Part shown: positions 23,885 to 37,314 of the stretch, piece by piece | Position numbering within the stretch: the first letter of the stretch is position 1 | How the letters are laid out: each line of letters starts with the position of its first letter | Assembly (NCBI GenBank): GCA_002726945.1 | Contig: PBTB01000106.1 | Span: 1 to 37,314 of the forward strand | Reading direction: 5' to 3' | DNA length: 37,314 nt | From: Deltaproteobacteria bacterium | GTDB lineage: Bacteria > SAR324 > NAC60-12 | Notes under the pieces: model-generated | What the model was told of the DNA's origin: nothing | The model's input: the letters and a program-made list of their open reading frames with translations, nothing else | Databases searched by the model: none | Made by a program: the position numbers and the translations under genes

Positions 23885-25375
23885 TCAGGGCACCACGCGC
23901 AGGTGGAGAATCGGCTGAGAATCCAGCAGCAGTTCCGGAGGGGGAGGCCAGCGGATTTGGGCAAGCCCTTCCAGTACGCCGAGCAGGAACGCAGGCGAAC
24001 CCTGTCGCTGGAGCAACCGCAGTGCAGGCTTGTCCGCTTGCTTGGAAAAACGCAGTTCCAGCACCAATTCCGAATCCGGACGGTGACGTTGAAGTGGGTG
24101 GAAACTCGACTCCGCCACCTTGCGGAGTTGTTCGTGCCAAAGCTGTCGCGCATCCTTCAACACCCTGCGATACGCCAGCCGCTTTTTCGTTTTGGGGTGC
24201 ATTGCGATTTTGGTTGCCGAAGTGTCCTCCGGAACGTGCAGGTGCGTCAGTGGAGCCATGCGAAACCGGAACGTCACACGCAACTGTTCGTCCGGAAATC
24301 CAAAAGGCAACGGCGGCAGCAACACGGTGTCCACCGCCCGTAGCGCGGCTTCCTGCACACTCTCCGGTAGCTTGCCCGTGGCCTGTGCCTGCGTGTCAAG
24401 AATCCGTCCGTCCTGAGCCACTTCCGCAGTGACCCACACCTCCCCGCCTTGTGGATGCTCTCCGGACAGGTACTCGGTGGGTGGATGCTGCGCCCAGTAA
24501 AACCGTGCCTGCTCGTTCCAACGCTTCAGGTAGTCGGCGTATTCCCAATCGTAGGTGCTGAGTTGATGGCCGGCGTAATAGTGGACGGTGAGTTGGTTGT
24601 CGGTTGTCGGTTGTCGGTTGATTGTCAATTCGCGGGCATGGCCCGCTCCTACCCCTTCTGCCTTCTTCAGGGGTTTAGGCGGTAGGGGTTCATCTGCTGC
24701 CTGCTGCCTGCTGCCTGCTGCCTTGTCGGGATCGGTTTCAACTTCGGAGGCGTTGTCAGAAACGGCTTTGGAGGCCGCGAGTTGGGGTTGCGATTCGTGC
24801 AGGGGCGGTCCCTCCACGCGCTCCAGATATTCAAACTTGGTGATGAAGAGCGGAGTCCCCATTGAGTCGGCTGCCTCGGTGCTGGCTTCTTTGAGGTGGT
24901 CTTCGTCATCCGGAAACGCCAGTCCCGAGAAGCGCACCCACTCGCCTTCCCGAAAGGTGGCGAGCCAGTCGTAAAGTTCGGTTCCCGGCAAAACGAGGGT
25001 GCCGTAATCCAAGTCCAGATAGGCGTTGTTCCAAGTTCCTGCACGGGGGTGCACGGGTGCGTCAAGCCGTTGAGGATCGGCGATGGTGATTTCCAGATAC
25101 GCCTTGCCATTCGCCGTCGCCCGCAACAGCGTCAGCACCCCGACCCATTCCTGAAACTGACGATCCGGAAGCAGTTTGGACAGATACGCCTTGCGCTGCT
25201 TGCGAATCAGGAACTGCTCGAGCGGATTTGGGGAGTCGGACCACTGCTGATGGAAAGCTGCGATGGCCTGCTGAAATTGTTGCTGCTTCACGGGCGCAAC
25301 TGCCGCTTCTTGCGCAACCACCGCGCCTGCCAAGGGAACGAGCAACAGCCATCCTAGCAACCGTGAATTCTTCAC
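23885..25375 (-). CDS. Exported protein with two TonB-C-like domains
   Basis: The 496-residue protein has a signal peptide (MKNSRLLGWLLLVPLAGAVVAQ). A helical part follows to about residue 75, then a strand-rich domain to about 190. Two segments look like TonB C-terminal domains: about 285-370 (GEVWVTAEVAQDGRILDTQA ... AALRAVDTV) and about 405-496 (LVLELRFSKQADKPALRLLQ). Between them a low-complexity linker (about 217-262) is encoded by heptanucleotide repeats and a REP-like palindrome, suggesting inserted DNA kept in frame. The GTG start overlaps the stop of the upstream beta-propeller lipoprotein gene (GTGA). Role in envelope energy transfer or protein-protein contact is inferred only. Confidence 0.7.
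   Translation of the reverse strand: MKNSRLLGWLLLVPLAGAVVAQEAAVAPVKQQQFQQAIAAFHQQWSDSPNPLEQFLIRKQRKAYLSKLLPDRQFQEWVGVLTLLRATANGKAYLEITIADPQRLDAPVHPRAGTWNNAYLDLDYGTLVLPGTELYDWLATFREGEWVRFSGLAFPDDEDHLKEASTEAADSMGTPLFITKFEYLERVEGPPLHESQPQLAASKAVSDNASEVETDPDKAAGSRQQAADEPLPPKPLKKAEGVGAGHARELTINRQPTTDNQLTVHYYAGHQLSTYDWEYADYLKRWNEQARFYWAQHPPTEYLSGEHPQGGEVWVTAEVAQDGRILDTQAQATGKLPESVQEAALRAVDTVLLPPLPFGFPDEQLRVTFRFRMAPLTHLHVPEDTSATKIAMHPKTKKRLAYRRVLKDARQLWHEQLRKVAESSFHPLQRHRPDSELVLELRFSKQADKPALRLLQRQGSPAFLLGVLEGLAQIRWPPPPELLLDSQPILHLRVVP
24595..24620 (-). repeat. Heptanucleotide tandem repeat (GGTTGTC x3.7)
   Basis: GGTTGTC is repeated three full times and a partial fourth within the linker of the TonB-C-like gene. 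On the coding strand it gives the NRQPTTDNQ-type peptide. As 7 is not a multiple of 3, gain or loss of one unit would shift the frame. Confidence 0.85.
24630..24652. repeat. REP-like palindrome within a coding region
   Basis: GCGGGC-ATG-GCCCGC (24632-24646) within TCGCGGGCATGGCCCGCTCCTAC is, in reverse, GTAGGAGCGGGCCATGCCCGCGA. That is the look of REP elements common in gammaproteobacteria such as Pseudomonas and Xanthomonas. REP elements are normally intergenic; this one is read in frame as VGAGHARE. Confidence 0.7.
24694..24721 (-). repeat. Heptanucleotide tandem repeat (CTGCTGC x4)
   Basis: Four perfect copies of CTGCTGC lie in the same linker, 73 nt from the GGTTGTC array. On the coding strand they give the AAGSRQQAAD-type peptide. 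Slippage by one unit would frameshift the second half of the protein, including both TonB-C-like domains. Confidence 0.9.
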
Positions 25376-26973
25376 AACCGCTTCCCTTCCGTATCAAACT
25401 TGACGACAAACACGTCCAGCCCGCCTTGGTGCGTGTGTCCGTCCAGACTGCCGCTCGTGCCTCCGGTGGCGATCAGGTTCCCGTTGGGAAGAAACGCCAA
25501 CGCACGGACTTCATCGGCTCCGGAGGAACCAAACTGCCGCGTCCACAAAAAGGTGCCGTCCCTCTGAAACAGGCTGACGAAGGCACCGCCCTGCCCGGCC
25601 GTTTGCTGGTCCGGAAAGGCACCCTGCGTGGAGCCGCCAATGGCAAGGGTTGCGTTGTCAGAAAGTGCGATGGCGTGCACCCGTTCATCGGCTTCCGTGC
25701 CAAACTGCTGGAGCCACTGTGGATTCCCCTGTGTGTCGAAACCGATGACAAACGCATCATCGCCCTCTCCGGATTCCAGTGCTTCGGCAAGCGAGGAAAC
25801 CTTCACCCGTAACTTGCCTCCAGTCACGCCTGCCGCCACCACACCTTCCGCATTCGCCGCCAGCACCGTAACCACGTCACGGGAGGCGGTGGGCAAGCGT
25901 CGGCTCCAGCGTTTCACTCCGGAGGGATCGAGCTTCATCACAAAGCCGTCCTGCGTGTGGGTTGAGGGAGTGCCGTCCAGCGGCCCCGTCACGATGCCCC
26001 CCGCGTAAAGCGTGGAGCGTTGGTGCAGGGCAAGGGCTTTCACGGAAATCCCGGAGCCGAGCGTGGCAGAAGCACGCTGGTTCCAGCGACGGTGATTGAC
26101 TCGCAGGTGCCGTCGCGTGTCGCCGGACGACAGCAGATTGCCTGCGGGGTCCAGCACCAGCGCGGAACCTTGCGGAGCCGAGGGCCAGGTGAACTTGATG
26201 GACGGCTCGGCAACACCGTCTTCACTGAAACTCGTGAGTGCGAGCGTGGTCCCCGATTCTCCTGGAAGCAATGCTCCCATGCGCCATCCGGAATCCACTA
26301 CCTGAAGTGCAAGTGCGTTGGGCAGTTTGCCAAATCCCGGTTGCTGCATCCACTGCTGGTCGCCTTCGTGGTCGTAGAGCGCGAGGAAGCCGTCTTTGGA
26401 AACGTTATCGTTGTTTTCAAAGCGGGAGGCGCCCGCAACGAGCAGCCGCCCCTGCCCATCGGTGTGCAGGGCAAGGCCAAGGTCGTCTCCGGAGGCGCCA
26501 ATCGTGATGGTCCATTTCGTTGGAAAGCTTTCCTCGGTCGTGTAGGTGGATTTCAAGGATGCCCCCTTGTTGCTCTTGGCTTCCGGGGTGATGCGAAGGT
26601 GGTAGCGAAGCTTGCGACGCAACGATTCCGCAGGCAGGAATTGAAAGGTTTTCTGCTGATCGGAACTTCCGGTGCGGATGAGCGGCGCACAGGTTTGGAA
26701 ACCATCCGGGGAGAGTTGCACAACGCCCGTGCAGTTGCCATCCGTGGGAAGTTCCTTCCCAAGATTGGAGTCCATCGAAAGTGAGAAGCGCACCTCGATT
26801 TTCGGCAACAGCGACACCGTGGTGCCGTTGTCCGTGGGAGACACCGAAACGACTTCTGGCGTGGGCTGCTTGGGTTTCGCTTTGGGAACTTTGGGAACCT
26901 CCGGAGTGCTTTCAAAACACCCTGCAAGCAGGAACAGGAGGCCGAGGATCAGGAGCAGGAAGGAGAAACGCAT
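25372..26973 (-). CDS. Lipoprotein with Ig-like and beta-propeller (SBBP-type) repeats
   Basis: The 533-residue protein starts MRFSFLLLILGLLFLLAGC (lipidated Cys19) and has a Pro/Lys-rich tether. An Ig-like domain at about 40-150 opens PEVVSVSPTDNGTTVSLLPK, typical of Big_5-type domains. Then follow at least five propeller strands of the form DGF/DAFV-x-K/G-F-D-x2-G-x3-W, for example DGFVMKLDPSGVKRWSRRL and DAFVIGFDTQGNPQWLQQFG. The last (DVFVVKFDTEGKRL) ends the protein. Such surface proteins bind ligands or partners; the exact role is unknown. Its stop overlaps the GTG start of the TonB-C-like gene, so the two are probably made together. Confidence 0.8.
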   Translation of the reverse strand: MRFSFLLLILGLLFLLAGCFESTPEVPKVPKAKPKQPTPEVVSVSPTDNGTTVSLLPKIEVRFSLSMDSNLGKELPTDGNCTGVVQLSPDGFQTCAPLIRTGSSDQQKTFQFLPAESLRRKLRYHLRITPEAKSNKGASLKSTYTTEESFPTKWTITIGASGDDLGLALHTDGQGRLLVAGASRFENNDNVSKDGFLALYDHEGDQQWMQQPGFGKLPNALALQVVDSGWRMGALLPGESGTTLALTSFSEDGVAEPSIKFTWPSAPQGSALVLDPAGNLLSSGDTRRHLRVNHRRWNQRASATLGSGISVKALALHQRSTLYAGGIVTGPLDGTPSTHTQDGFVMKLDPSGVKRWSRRLPTASRDVVTVLAANAEGVVAAGVTGGKLRVKVSSLAEALESGEGDDAFVIGFDTQGNPQWLQQFGTEADERVHAIALSDNATLAIGGSTQGAFPDQQTAGQGGAFVSLFQRDGTFLWTRQFGSSGADEVRALAFLPNGNLIATGGTSGSLDGHTHQGGLDVFVVKFDTEGKRL

Positions 26974-27035
26974 GGGACCACGGTGGTCAATGCACCAAAC
27001 GCATCACAATGTGTGCCAACCGGAATGACGATTCC

Positions 27036-32028
<4,993 letters not shown>

Positions 32029-32036
<8 letters not shown>

Positions 32037-32745
32037 AAATGCTCCGGAACTCTGGCTTCAGTCGCAAACCAGCGACCTGCTGGAAACCATCATCCTGCTG
32101 CTGGATCGTCTGCATTGCCCCCCCTTTGAGTTGAGTTGGCTGCATGCCAAAATCGGGCAGAACTACCGAACGTTGCTGCTGGAACTGGAACGGGTGCTGC
32201 TGGAAATCTGGGAGTCCACTCAAAACAAAAAAATCGTGGAACTGGAGGATTCCCTGCAACTCTGGTTTCAGGACCAGCTTCGACAGGAAAACGGACTGTT
32301 CCGACAGTACCAACGGTTGTACGAGGCCCTGGAGAACTGGAGCCACACTCCGGAATCACAAGGTCAGGGCCTGCAGGGTTGGTTCGATTTCCAGCTCAAC
32401 GCGCTCATTCATGAACCCAACCTGCTCGTCCGCAAAGCGCAGGAGGCACAAGTGTCCATCGAGGAACTGGAGGTCTTGTCCGGCAAGGCACTCGCGTGGG
32501 TGCAGCCCGTGGCTTCAGAAGCACCGCACGACCTGCTCGACGAATTTTTCACCCTGCTCCGTCCCTTCACCAAAACCCACCCGGAACTCCTGCAACCGTC
32601 TCCCACTTCCCGGAACGCCCCACGGCACGATCAGTTCCACACCGCCCTCAACGCTCAGGACGACTGGGAATCCTCCGGGATCGAACTGGCGAAATGGCTT
32701 CGCGAGGCTCCGCGGCTTCCGTCCGCGAGAGTGCGGGATGCCTGA
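32029..32745 (+). CDS. Hypothetical helical protein coupled to mfd
   Basis: The 238-residue protein (MAENAPELWLQSQTSDLLET at its start) appears largely helical and rich in Leu, Glu and Gln. Blocks such as LLLELERVLLEIWEST and ELEDSLQLWFQDQLRQENG suggest coiled coils. There is no signal peptide. ATG 32029 overlaps the last 8 nt of mfd, so it is translated with it. A role in repair or transcription is possible from this coupling alone. No family recognised. Confidence 0.6.
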
Positions 32746-32862
32746 CAAGGCGGAGGGGGTCGGATTGTTGAGGATTGCGCGTTCCTGGAACCTCTCACCT
32801 GAACAGTTATGGCTGACTGAGGAAAAACGGCTGAAGTCGTTTAGTCGCCAGTTGCACAAGCC

Positions 32863-33861
<999 letters not shown>

Positions 33862-33899
33862 GGGTTTTTCGATTTTCGGTTGTCGGCTTTTAGGGCTGA

Positions 33900-34478
33900 T
33901 CACTCTCCGTAGAGACTCTCTTTGAAATGCCTTCGGCACATCGAGACATAAGAGTCGTTGCCACCAATCTGGACTTGTGCCCCGGCGCGGGCGGGATTGC
34001 CCTGCTCGTCCAGCCGAACCACCATCGTCGCCTTGCTCCCGCAGTGGCAGATGGTCTTGATCTCGCACAATTCATCGGCCCACGCAAGCAGATGACGGCT
34101 GCCCTCAAACAACTCCCCCTGAAAGTCGGTGCGCAATCCGTAGGCGAGGACTGGAATTTTCCGCTGGTCCACGACCTCGCTGAGTTGGAACACCTGCGCT
34201 TGCGTTAGAAACTGAGCCTCGTCAACCAAAACGCAGTGCAACAGCTGCTCCGCCACTCGGGAATCCGCCAATTCTAGCAGATTCTGTTCCGGAGTGAAAT
34301 TCTCTGCAGCCATTTCCAGCCCGATCCGGGAATGGATGCGGGCGCCGTGGCGGTCGTCAATGCACGGTTTGAGGACGAGCGTGTTCATCCCGCGCTCGCG
34401 GTAGTTGTAGGAGGACTGCAAGAGGGTGGTGGTCTTCCCCGCGTTCATCGCGGAGTAGTAGAAGTAGAGCTTGGCCAT
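33900..34478 (-). CDS. tdk: Thymidine kinase
   Basis: Tdk phosphorylates thymidine with ATP in nucleoside salvage. The 192-residue protein has the P-loop SAMNAGKTT (9-17), catalytic Glu87 in VDEAQFL and the substrate lasso loop [14 protein letters not shown]. The structural zinc ligands match the E. coli pattern as Cys144, Cys146, Cys181 and His184. ATG 34478 matches the family start [16 protein letters not shown]; a longer frame upstream is not supported. A GC-rich hairpin at 34500-34515 lies just upstream of the start. asd follows 38 nt downstream. Confidence 0.95.
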   Translation of the reverse strand: MAKLYFYYSAMNAGKTTTLLQSSYNYRERGMNTLVLKPCIDDRHGARIHSRIGLEMAAENFTPEQNLLELADSRVAEQLLHCVLVDEAQFLTQAQVFQLSEVVDQRKIPVLAYGLRTDFQGELFEGSRHLLAWADELCEIKTICHCGSKATMVVRLDEQGNPARAGAQVQIGGNDSYVSMCRRHFKESLYGE

Positions 34479-34499
34479 TTTGGGCAGATACGCTTCGCC

Positions 34500-34515
34500 C
34501 CCCGGAAGGCCGGGG
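34500..34515 (-). repeat. GC hairpin upstream of tdk start
   Basis: CCCCGG and CCGGGG arms (6 bp) surround a 4-nt loop, 22-37 nt upstream of the tdk ATG. No T-run follows on the minus strand, so it is more likely a leader structure than a terminator. The remaining 34516-34741 holds no gene. Confidence 0.4.
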
Positions 34516-34741
34516 TCCGGGCATGGAAGTTGCTGAGGCTTAAGTAAAGCCCTGGGGAGCAGTATCCATCTGCCTGAATTCATCCGATGAATCCATGAAG
34601 TGAGCCCCACAGACCATCGCAAAGTCCCGGACTCGTCCATTTCACCCCAGAGCAGATACTACTCTAGCCGCACTCTCCTGTAACATTCAAGCAGCTTTCC
34701 GAAATATCCAGCGACGGACCCGTCTGGGAGGGATGTGCCTG

Positions 34742-36007
34742 CTAAGTTGACTCCACCAAAATCGCCCGGAAGTCGTTGACATTCGTCAGGCTTGGGCCAG
34801 AAACCACCAGTCCGTTCACCTGCTGAAAAAACGAATAGGCATCATTGCGGCTTAGGAACTCGGCAGGCGAGAGGCCCAGGGATTCCGCCTGTGAAAAAGT
34901 TTCCGGAGTGTAGATGGCTCCGGCGTTGTCCTCGGACCCGTCAATGCCGTCAGTGTCGCAGGCAAGCGCGGAAACTCCGGGCAGGCCGCGCAAGTCGTCC
35001 AGCAAGGCCAGCACGAATTCCGAGTTGCACCCGCCCTTGCCGGAGCCGCGCACGGTGACGGTGGTTTCACCCCCGGAAAGGATCACTGCCGGAGGCACGA
35101 CGGGCTGCTGATGCGTCTGGATCTGACGGGCAATGGCCGCATGAACTTTTGCCACTTCACGGGTTTCGCCTTCCATGCGGTCGCTGAGGATCAATGGCGT
35201 GAAGCCTGCCTCCCGGACTTGTGCAGCGACGGCTTCGAGCATCTGCTGCGGCACGGCAATCAGCTTCGCCTCGGCGTTTGATAAGCGGAGGTCCCCGGGC
35301 TTGGGTGTTTCGTCCCCGGACTGTTCCAAATGGACACGAACGGCCTCCGGAACGGCAATGGCATATTTCTCCAGCACCGCCCGTGCTTCGTCAAAGGTGG
35401 ATGGATCCGGAACGGTCGGCCCGGAGGCAATCACGGAAAGCTCGTCTCCGGGAACATCCGAAATCACCAGCGTCAGCACCCGCGCCGGATGGCAAGCAGC
35501 AGCGAGGCGTCCACCCTTGATCGTGGAGAGATGCTTGCGGACGCAGTTCATCTCGTGGATTGTGGCTCCGGAGCGCAGCAGTTCCCGATTGACGGATTGC
35601 TTGTCCTCCAACGTCAACCCCGGCGCAGGTAAGGCGAGCAACGCCGAACCGCCTCCGGAGATCAGACACAGCACCAGATCGTCCGCAGTCAGTCCTTGCA
35701 CCAACTCCAACATCCGCTCTGCGGCCTGCCGTCCCGCTTCGTCCGGAACCGGATGAGCCGCCTCCACGATCTCGATGCGCTCACAGGGAACGGCGTGGCC
35801 GTAGCGCGTCAGTACCAGCCCTTCAAGGTCTCCGGGCCAGTGCTGCTCCACGGCACGTGCCATCGCTGCGGACGCCTTCCCGGCACCAATCACCAGCGTG
35901 CGACCCTTGGGTGGTTCCGGAAGATTAGGCGGCACACACTGTGCGGGCTGCGTACTGGCGACCGCCGTTTCAAAGAGGGAATGCAGGAATGCAGTGGGCG
36001 AGGTCAT
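34742..36007 (-). CDS. gckA: Glycerate 2-kinase (MOFRL family)
   Basis: The 421-residue enzyme phosphorylates D-glycerate, usually to 2-phosphoglycerate, linking glycolate/glyoxylate and hydroxypyruvate metabolism to glycolysis. Family landmarks are VIGAGKASAAMARAVE near the N-terminus, CLISGGGSALLALPAPG, GATIHEMNCVRKHLS and the C-terminal MOFRL part with SGGETTVTVRGSGKGGCNSE and ACDTDGIDGSEDNAGA. ATG 36007 overlaps the stop of the DUF2442 gene (ATGA). glcF upstream encodes a glycolate oxidase iron-sulfur subunit-like protein, in line with a shared two-carbon pathway. Confidence 0.93.
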   Translation of the reverse strand: MTSPTAFLHSLFETAVASTQPAQCVPPNLPEPPKGRTLVIGAGKASAAMARAVEQHWPGDLEGLVLTRYGHAVPCERIEIVEAAHPVPDEAGRQAAERMLELVQGLTADDLVLCLISGGGSALLALPAPGLTLEDKQSVNRELLRSGATIHEMNCVRKHLSTIKGGRLAAACHPARVLTLVISDVPGDELSVIASGPTVPDPSTFDEARAVLEKYAIAVPEAVRVHLEQSGDETPKPGDLRLSNAEAKLIAVPQQMLEAVAAQVREAGFTPLILSDRMEGETREVAKVHAAIARQIQTHQQPVVPPAVILSGGETTVTVRGSGKGGCNSEFVLALLDDLRGLPGVSALACDTDGIDGSEDNAGAIYTPETFSQAESLGLSPAEFLSRNDAYSFFQQVNGLVVSGPSLTNVNDFRAILVEST

Positions 36008-36315
36008 GCAGCTGCTTCCGTGGCTTCCAGCTTCAGATAACCCCAATCGAAAAACTGGTGTTGCCAAGTTGGATCATTGCGGAAGGCGAGGAAAAACAGA
36101 TACTCTGGAGCCAAGTCCAACCCGTTTCCCCAGCAAATCGTGTAGCCGTCCGTTCGGAAATCCCGGAATTTGACGGAATCGCTTAGTTCCCGGAACACCG
36201 ACCGCCGATCGTTTGTGATTGTGTCCTCCAAATCTGCTACGCCCACCAGATTGTTGCTGAACTTCAGACGGATACGGTAGTCGCCCAAGTGTTTAGCCGT
36301 CTTGATGGAAATCAT
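36004..36315 (-). CDS. DUF2442 protein
   Basis: The 103-residue protein fits DUF2442: a strand-rich start (YRIRLKFSNNLVGVADLED), a central variable loop, and the closing block DGYTICWGNGLDLAPEYLFF (the family signature WpNG-x-D-x2-PE). DUF2442 genes often sit beside DUF4160 genes, as here, and the pair has been described as toxin-antitoxin-like; function is unproven. It starts 27 nt after the DUF4160 gene and its stop overlaps the gckA start. Confidence 0.85.
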   Translation of the reverse strand: MISIKTAKHLGDYRIRLKFSNNLVGVADLEDTITNDRRSVFRELSDSVKFRDFRTDGYTICWGNGLDLAPEYLFFLAFRNDPTWQHQFFDWGYLKLEATEAAA

Positions 36316-36342
36316 CGTTACGTTCAGGCTAGTGGTTGAATT

Positions 36343-36582
36343 TTATGGAACCGCCCGGATTCCCGCAGGCTGTTCCAGTGCAAGCAGTTCCTCTTGGTGT
36401 TCCTGCCCCCACTCCACAACCAAGCTCAGGGCTTTTGCAGGGAGTTTCCCTTCCATCACACCAAGATTCTCAATCAGAATAGCAGCTTGGTACTCGTTGT
36501 ACTGGACATGAAAATTCGGCGGATTATGCTCATTGAAGTACATCTGGATGACCATTCCCAGAAAACGACTGATTTCCGGCAT
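36343..36582 (-). CDS. DUF4160 protein
   Basis: The 79-residue product has the DUF4160 signature: MPEISRFLGMVIQMYFNEHN followed by PPNFHVQYNEYQA and a final helix (LALEQPAG). The HNPPNFHV core with conserved His and Pro residues is diagnostic. It usually pairs with a DUF2442 gene, as here. Its ATG abuts the glcF stop (TGAATG), so translation is coupled to a metabolic gene. Confidence 0.9.
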   Translation of the reverse strand: MPEISRFLGMVIQMYFNEHNPPNFHVQYNEYQAAILIENLGVMEGKLPAKALSLVVEWGQEHQEELLALEQPAGIRAVP

Positions 36583-37314
36583 TCATCCCCTCAGTCGTTC
36601 GGCAAGGTACAGCGCCGGATGGATCACTCGCAACGGCAGTCCAGCAGCACGGATGCCCGCACGGATTTGGTAAAGACAGCCCGGATTGCCCGTCACCAGC
36701 GTGGTCGCCTGCGGGTTGGCTTGCAAGGTTTCCCGCACTGAAGCCATTTTACGCTCCAGCACGGCACTGGACAAGTCGGGATGCACCAAGTTGTAGATTC
36801 CCGCAGAGCCACAGCACCAATTCGACTCGGTGAGCGGAACCAGCGTGACCCCCGGCAGGCTGTTGACCAGTGCTCGCGGGTGATCATCCACCTGCTGGGC
36901 ATGCATCAGGTGGCAAGGGGCATCATACAGCACCACATTTTCATCGGTTCGCCAGTTCAGCCGCTGGATTGGCTTCAGATGCCGGGAGAGGAATTCAAGG
37001 ATGTCCACAATCCGGCCTTCGATGGCGTTCCAATTCCTGGAATAGCCAGAATGGTTTTGCGGAAACAGGTGATGGAACTCCCGGAGTTGGGCACTGCATC
37101 CGGCGGCGTTGGTGATGATTGCCTCAAACTCGCGTTCCTCAAACGCATCCAGATTATTGAGGGCCAAACCACGGGCCGTCTTGCGGTCGCCGCTGTGAAC
37201 GTGGAGTGCTCCACAACAGCCTTGCTTGCCGGGAACCACCACTGTATAGCCGATACCCCGCAGCAGCTTCAGCGTTGCTTCGTGGATCGCCGCCTCCGAG
37301 ACATCCATGATGCA
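36583..37314 (-). CDS. glcF: Glycolate oxidase iron-sulfur subunit-like protein, partial
   Basis: Only the C-terminal 243 residues are present; the gene continues past the window end, where the frame reads CIMDVSEAAIHEATLKLLRG. It contains two cysteine-rich CCG domains, with GKQGCCGALHVHSGD, TNAAGCSAQLREF, ESNWCCGSAGIYNL and GNPGCLYQI. That arrangement is typical of GlcF, the Fe-S electron-transfer subunit of glycolate oxidase, and of related lactate and glycerol-3-phosphate oxidases. The N-terminal ferredoxin-like part is outside. The nearby gckA supports the glycolate assignment. Confidence 0.88.
   Translation of the reverse strand, partial: CIMDVSEAAIHEATLKLLRGIGYTVVVPGKQGCCGALHVHSGDRKTARGLALNNLDAFEEREFEAIITNAAGCSAQLREFHHLFPQNHSGYSRNWNAIEGRIVDILEFLSRHLKPIQRLNWRTDENVVLYDAPCHLMHAQQVDDHPRALVNSLPGVTLVPLTESNWCCGSAGIYNLVHPDLSSAVLERKMASVRETLQANPQATTLVTGNPGCLYQIRAGIRAAGLPLRVIHPALYLAERLRG

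Noticed and set aside
36583-37308. Complete 241-residue gene starting at 37308
   Set aside because: The frame stays open to the window edge and matches the interior of GlcF, so the methionine is internal.

Overview
The window is 37.3 kb of a Gram-negative bacterial chromosome. Evidence includes lipoprotein signal peptides, outer-membrane-type proteins, TonB-type domains, a SurA-type periplasmic chaperone, a SohB protease and a TAXI-type binding protein. Most of it is GC-rich and packed with genes. The gene content would fit a marine proteobacterial lineage such as the SAR324/Deltaproteobacteria-like groups, but that is inference; no rRNA or other lineage marker is present.

Layout. (1) 1-220: 5' end of an IS1-family element. 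(2) 348-6709, minus strand: a long co-directional run leuC, Uma2-type nuclease, leuD, DUF6489-like protein, small membrane protein, mutM, TAXI-like binding protein, rsmH, ybeY. This joins leucine biosynthesis, DNA repair and ribosome maturation, with several 4-nt start/stop overlaps. (3) 7082-8867, minus: a secreted protein and a SurA-like PPIase. (4) 9321-15001, plus: an island of exported proteins, strongly AT-rich up to about 12.7 kb. It holds one beta-barrel-like protein and five lipoproteins, two of them related to each other, plus a small coupled ORF and a MITE-like inverted repeat. (5) 15011-18530: sohB, an MFS transporter, two tandem related mini-lipoproteins and a hypothetical protein. 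(6) 18567-20858: a secreted protein made of 31 MORN repeats. (7) 20865-22364: small genes, a degraded second IS1 5' end and a multi-helix-turn-helix protein. (8) 22838-23689: a short-chain dehydrogenase in a stretch that does not look native. (9) 23885-26973, minus: a beta-propeller lipoprotein coupled to a protein with two TonB-C-like domains. (10) fadA and mfd, divergent, with a coupled hypothetical gene after mfd. (11) 32863-37314, minus: glcF (partial), DUF4160, DUF2442, gckA, tdk, asd.

Two features run across the region. The palindrome TCCGGA occurs about 80 times by manual count, several-fold above the roughly 11 expected from composition. It is absent from 8.4-15.0 kb and 22.0-23.9 kb, which independently marks the lipoprotein island and the SDR segment as probably foreign. 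Small accessory genes (Uma2; DUF4160/DUF2442) have also been inserted with near-perfect translational coupling inside metabolic operons (leuC-leuD and glcF-gckA).

The best candidate for an undescribed system is the 9.3-15.0 kb cluster of coupled envelope lipoproteins, whose function I cannot assign.
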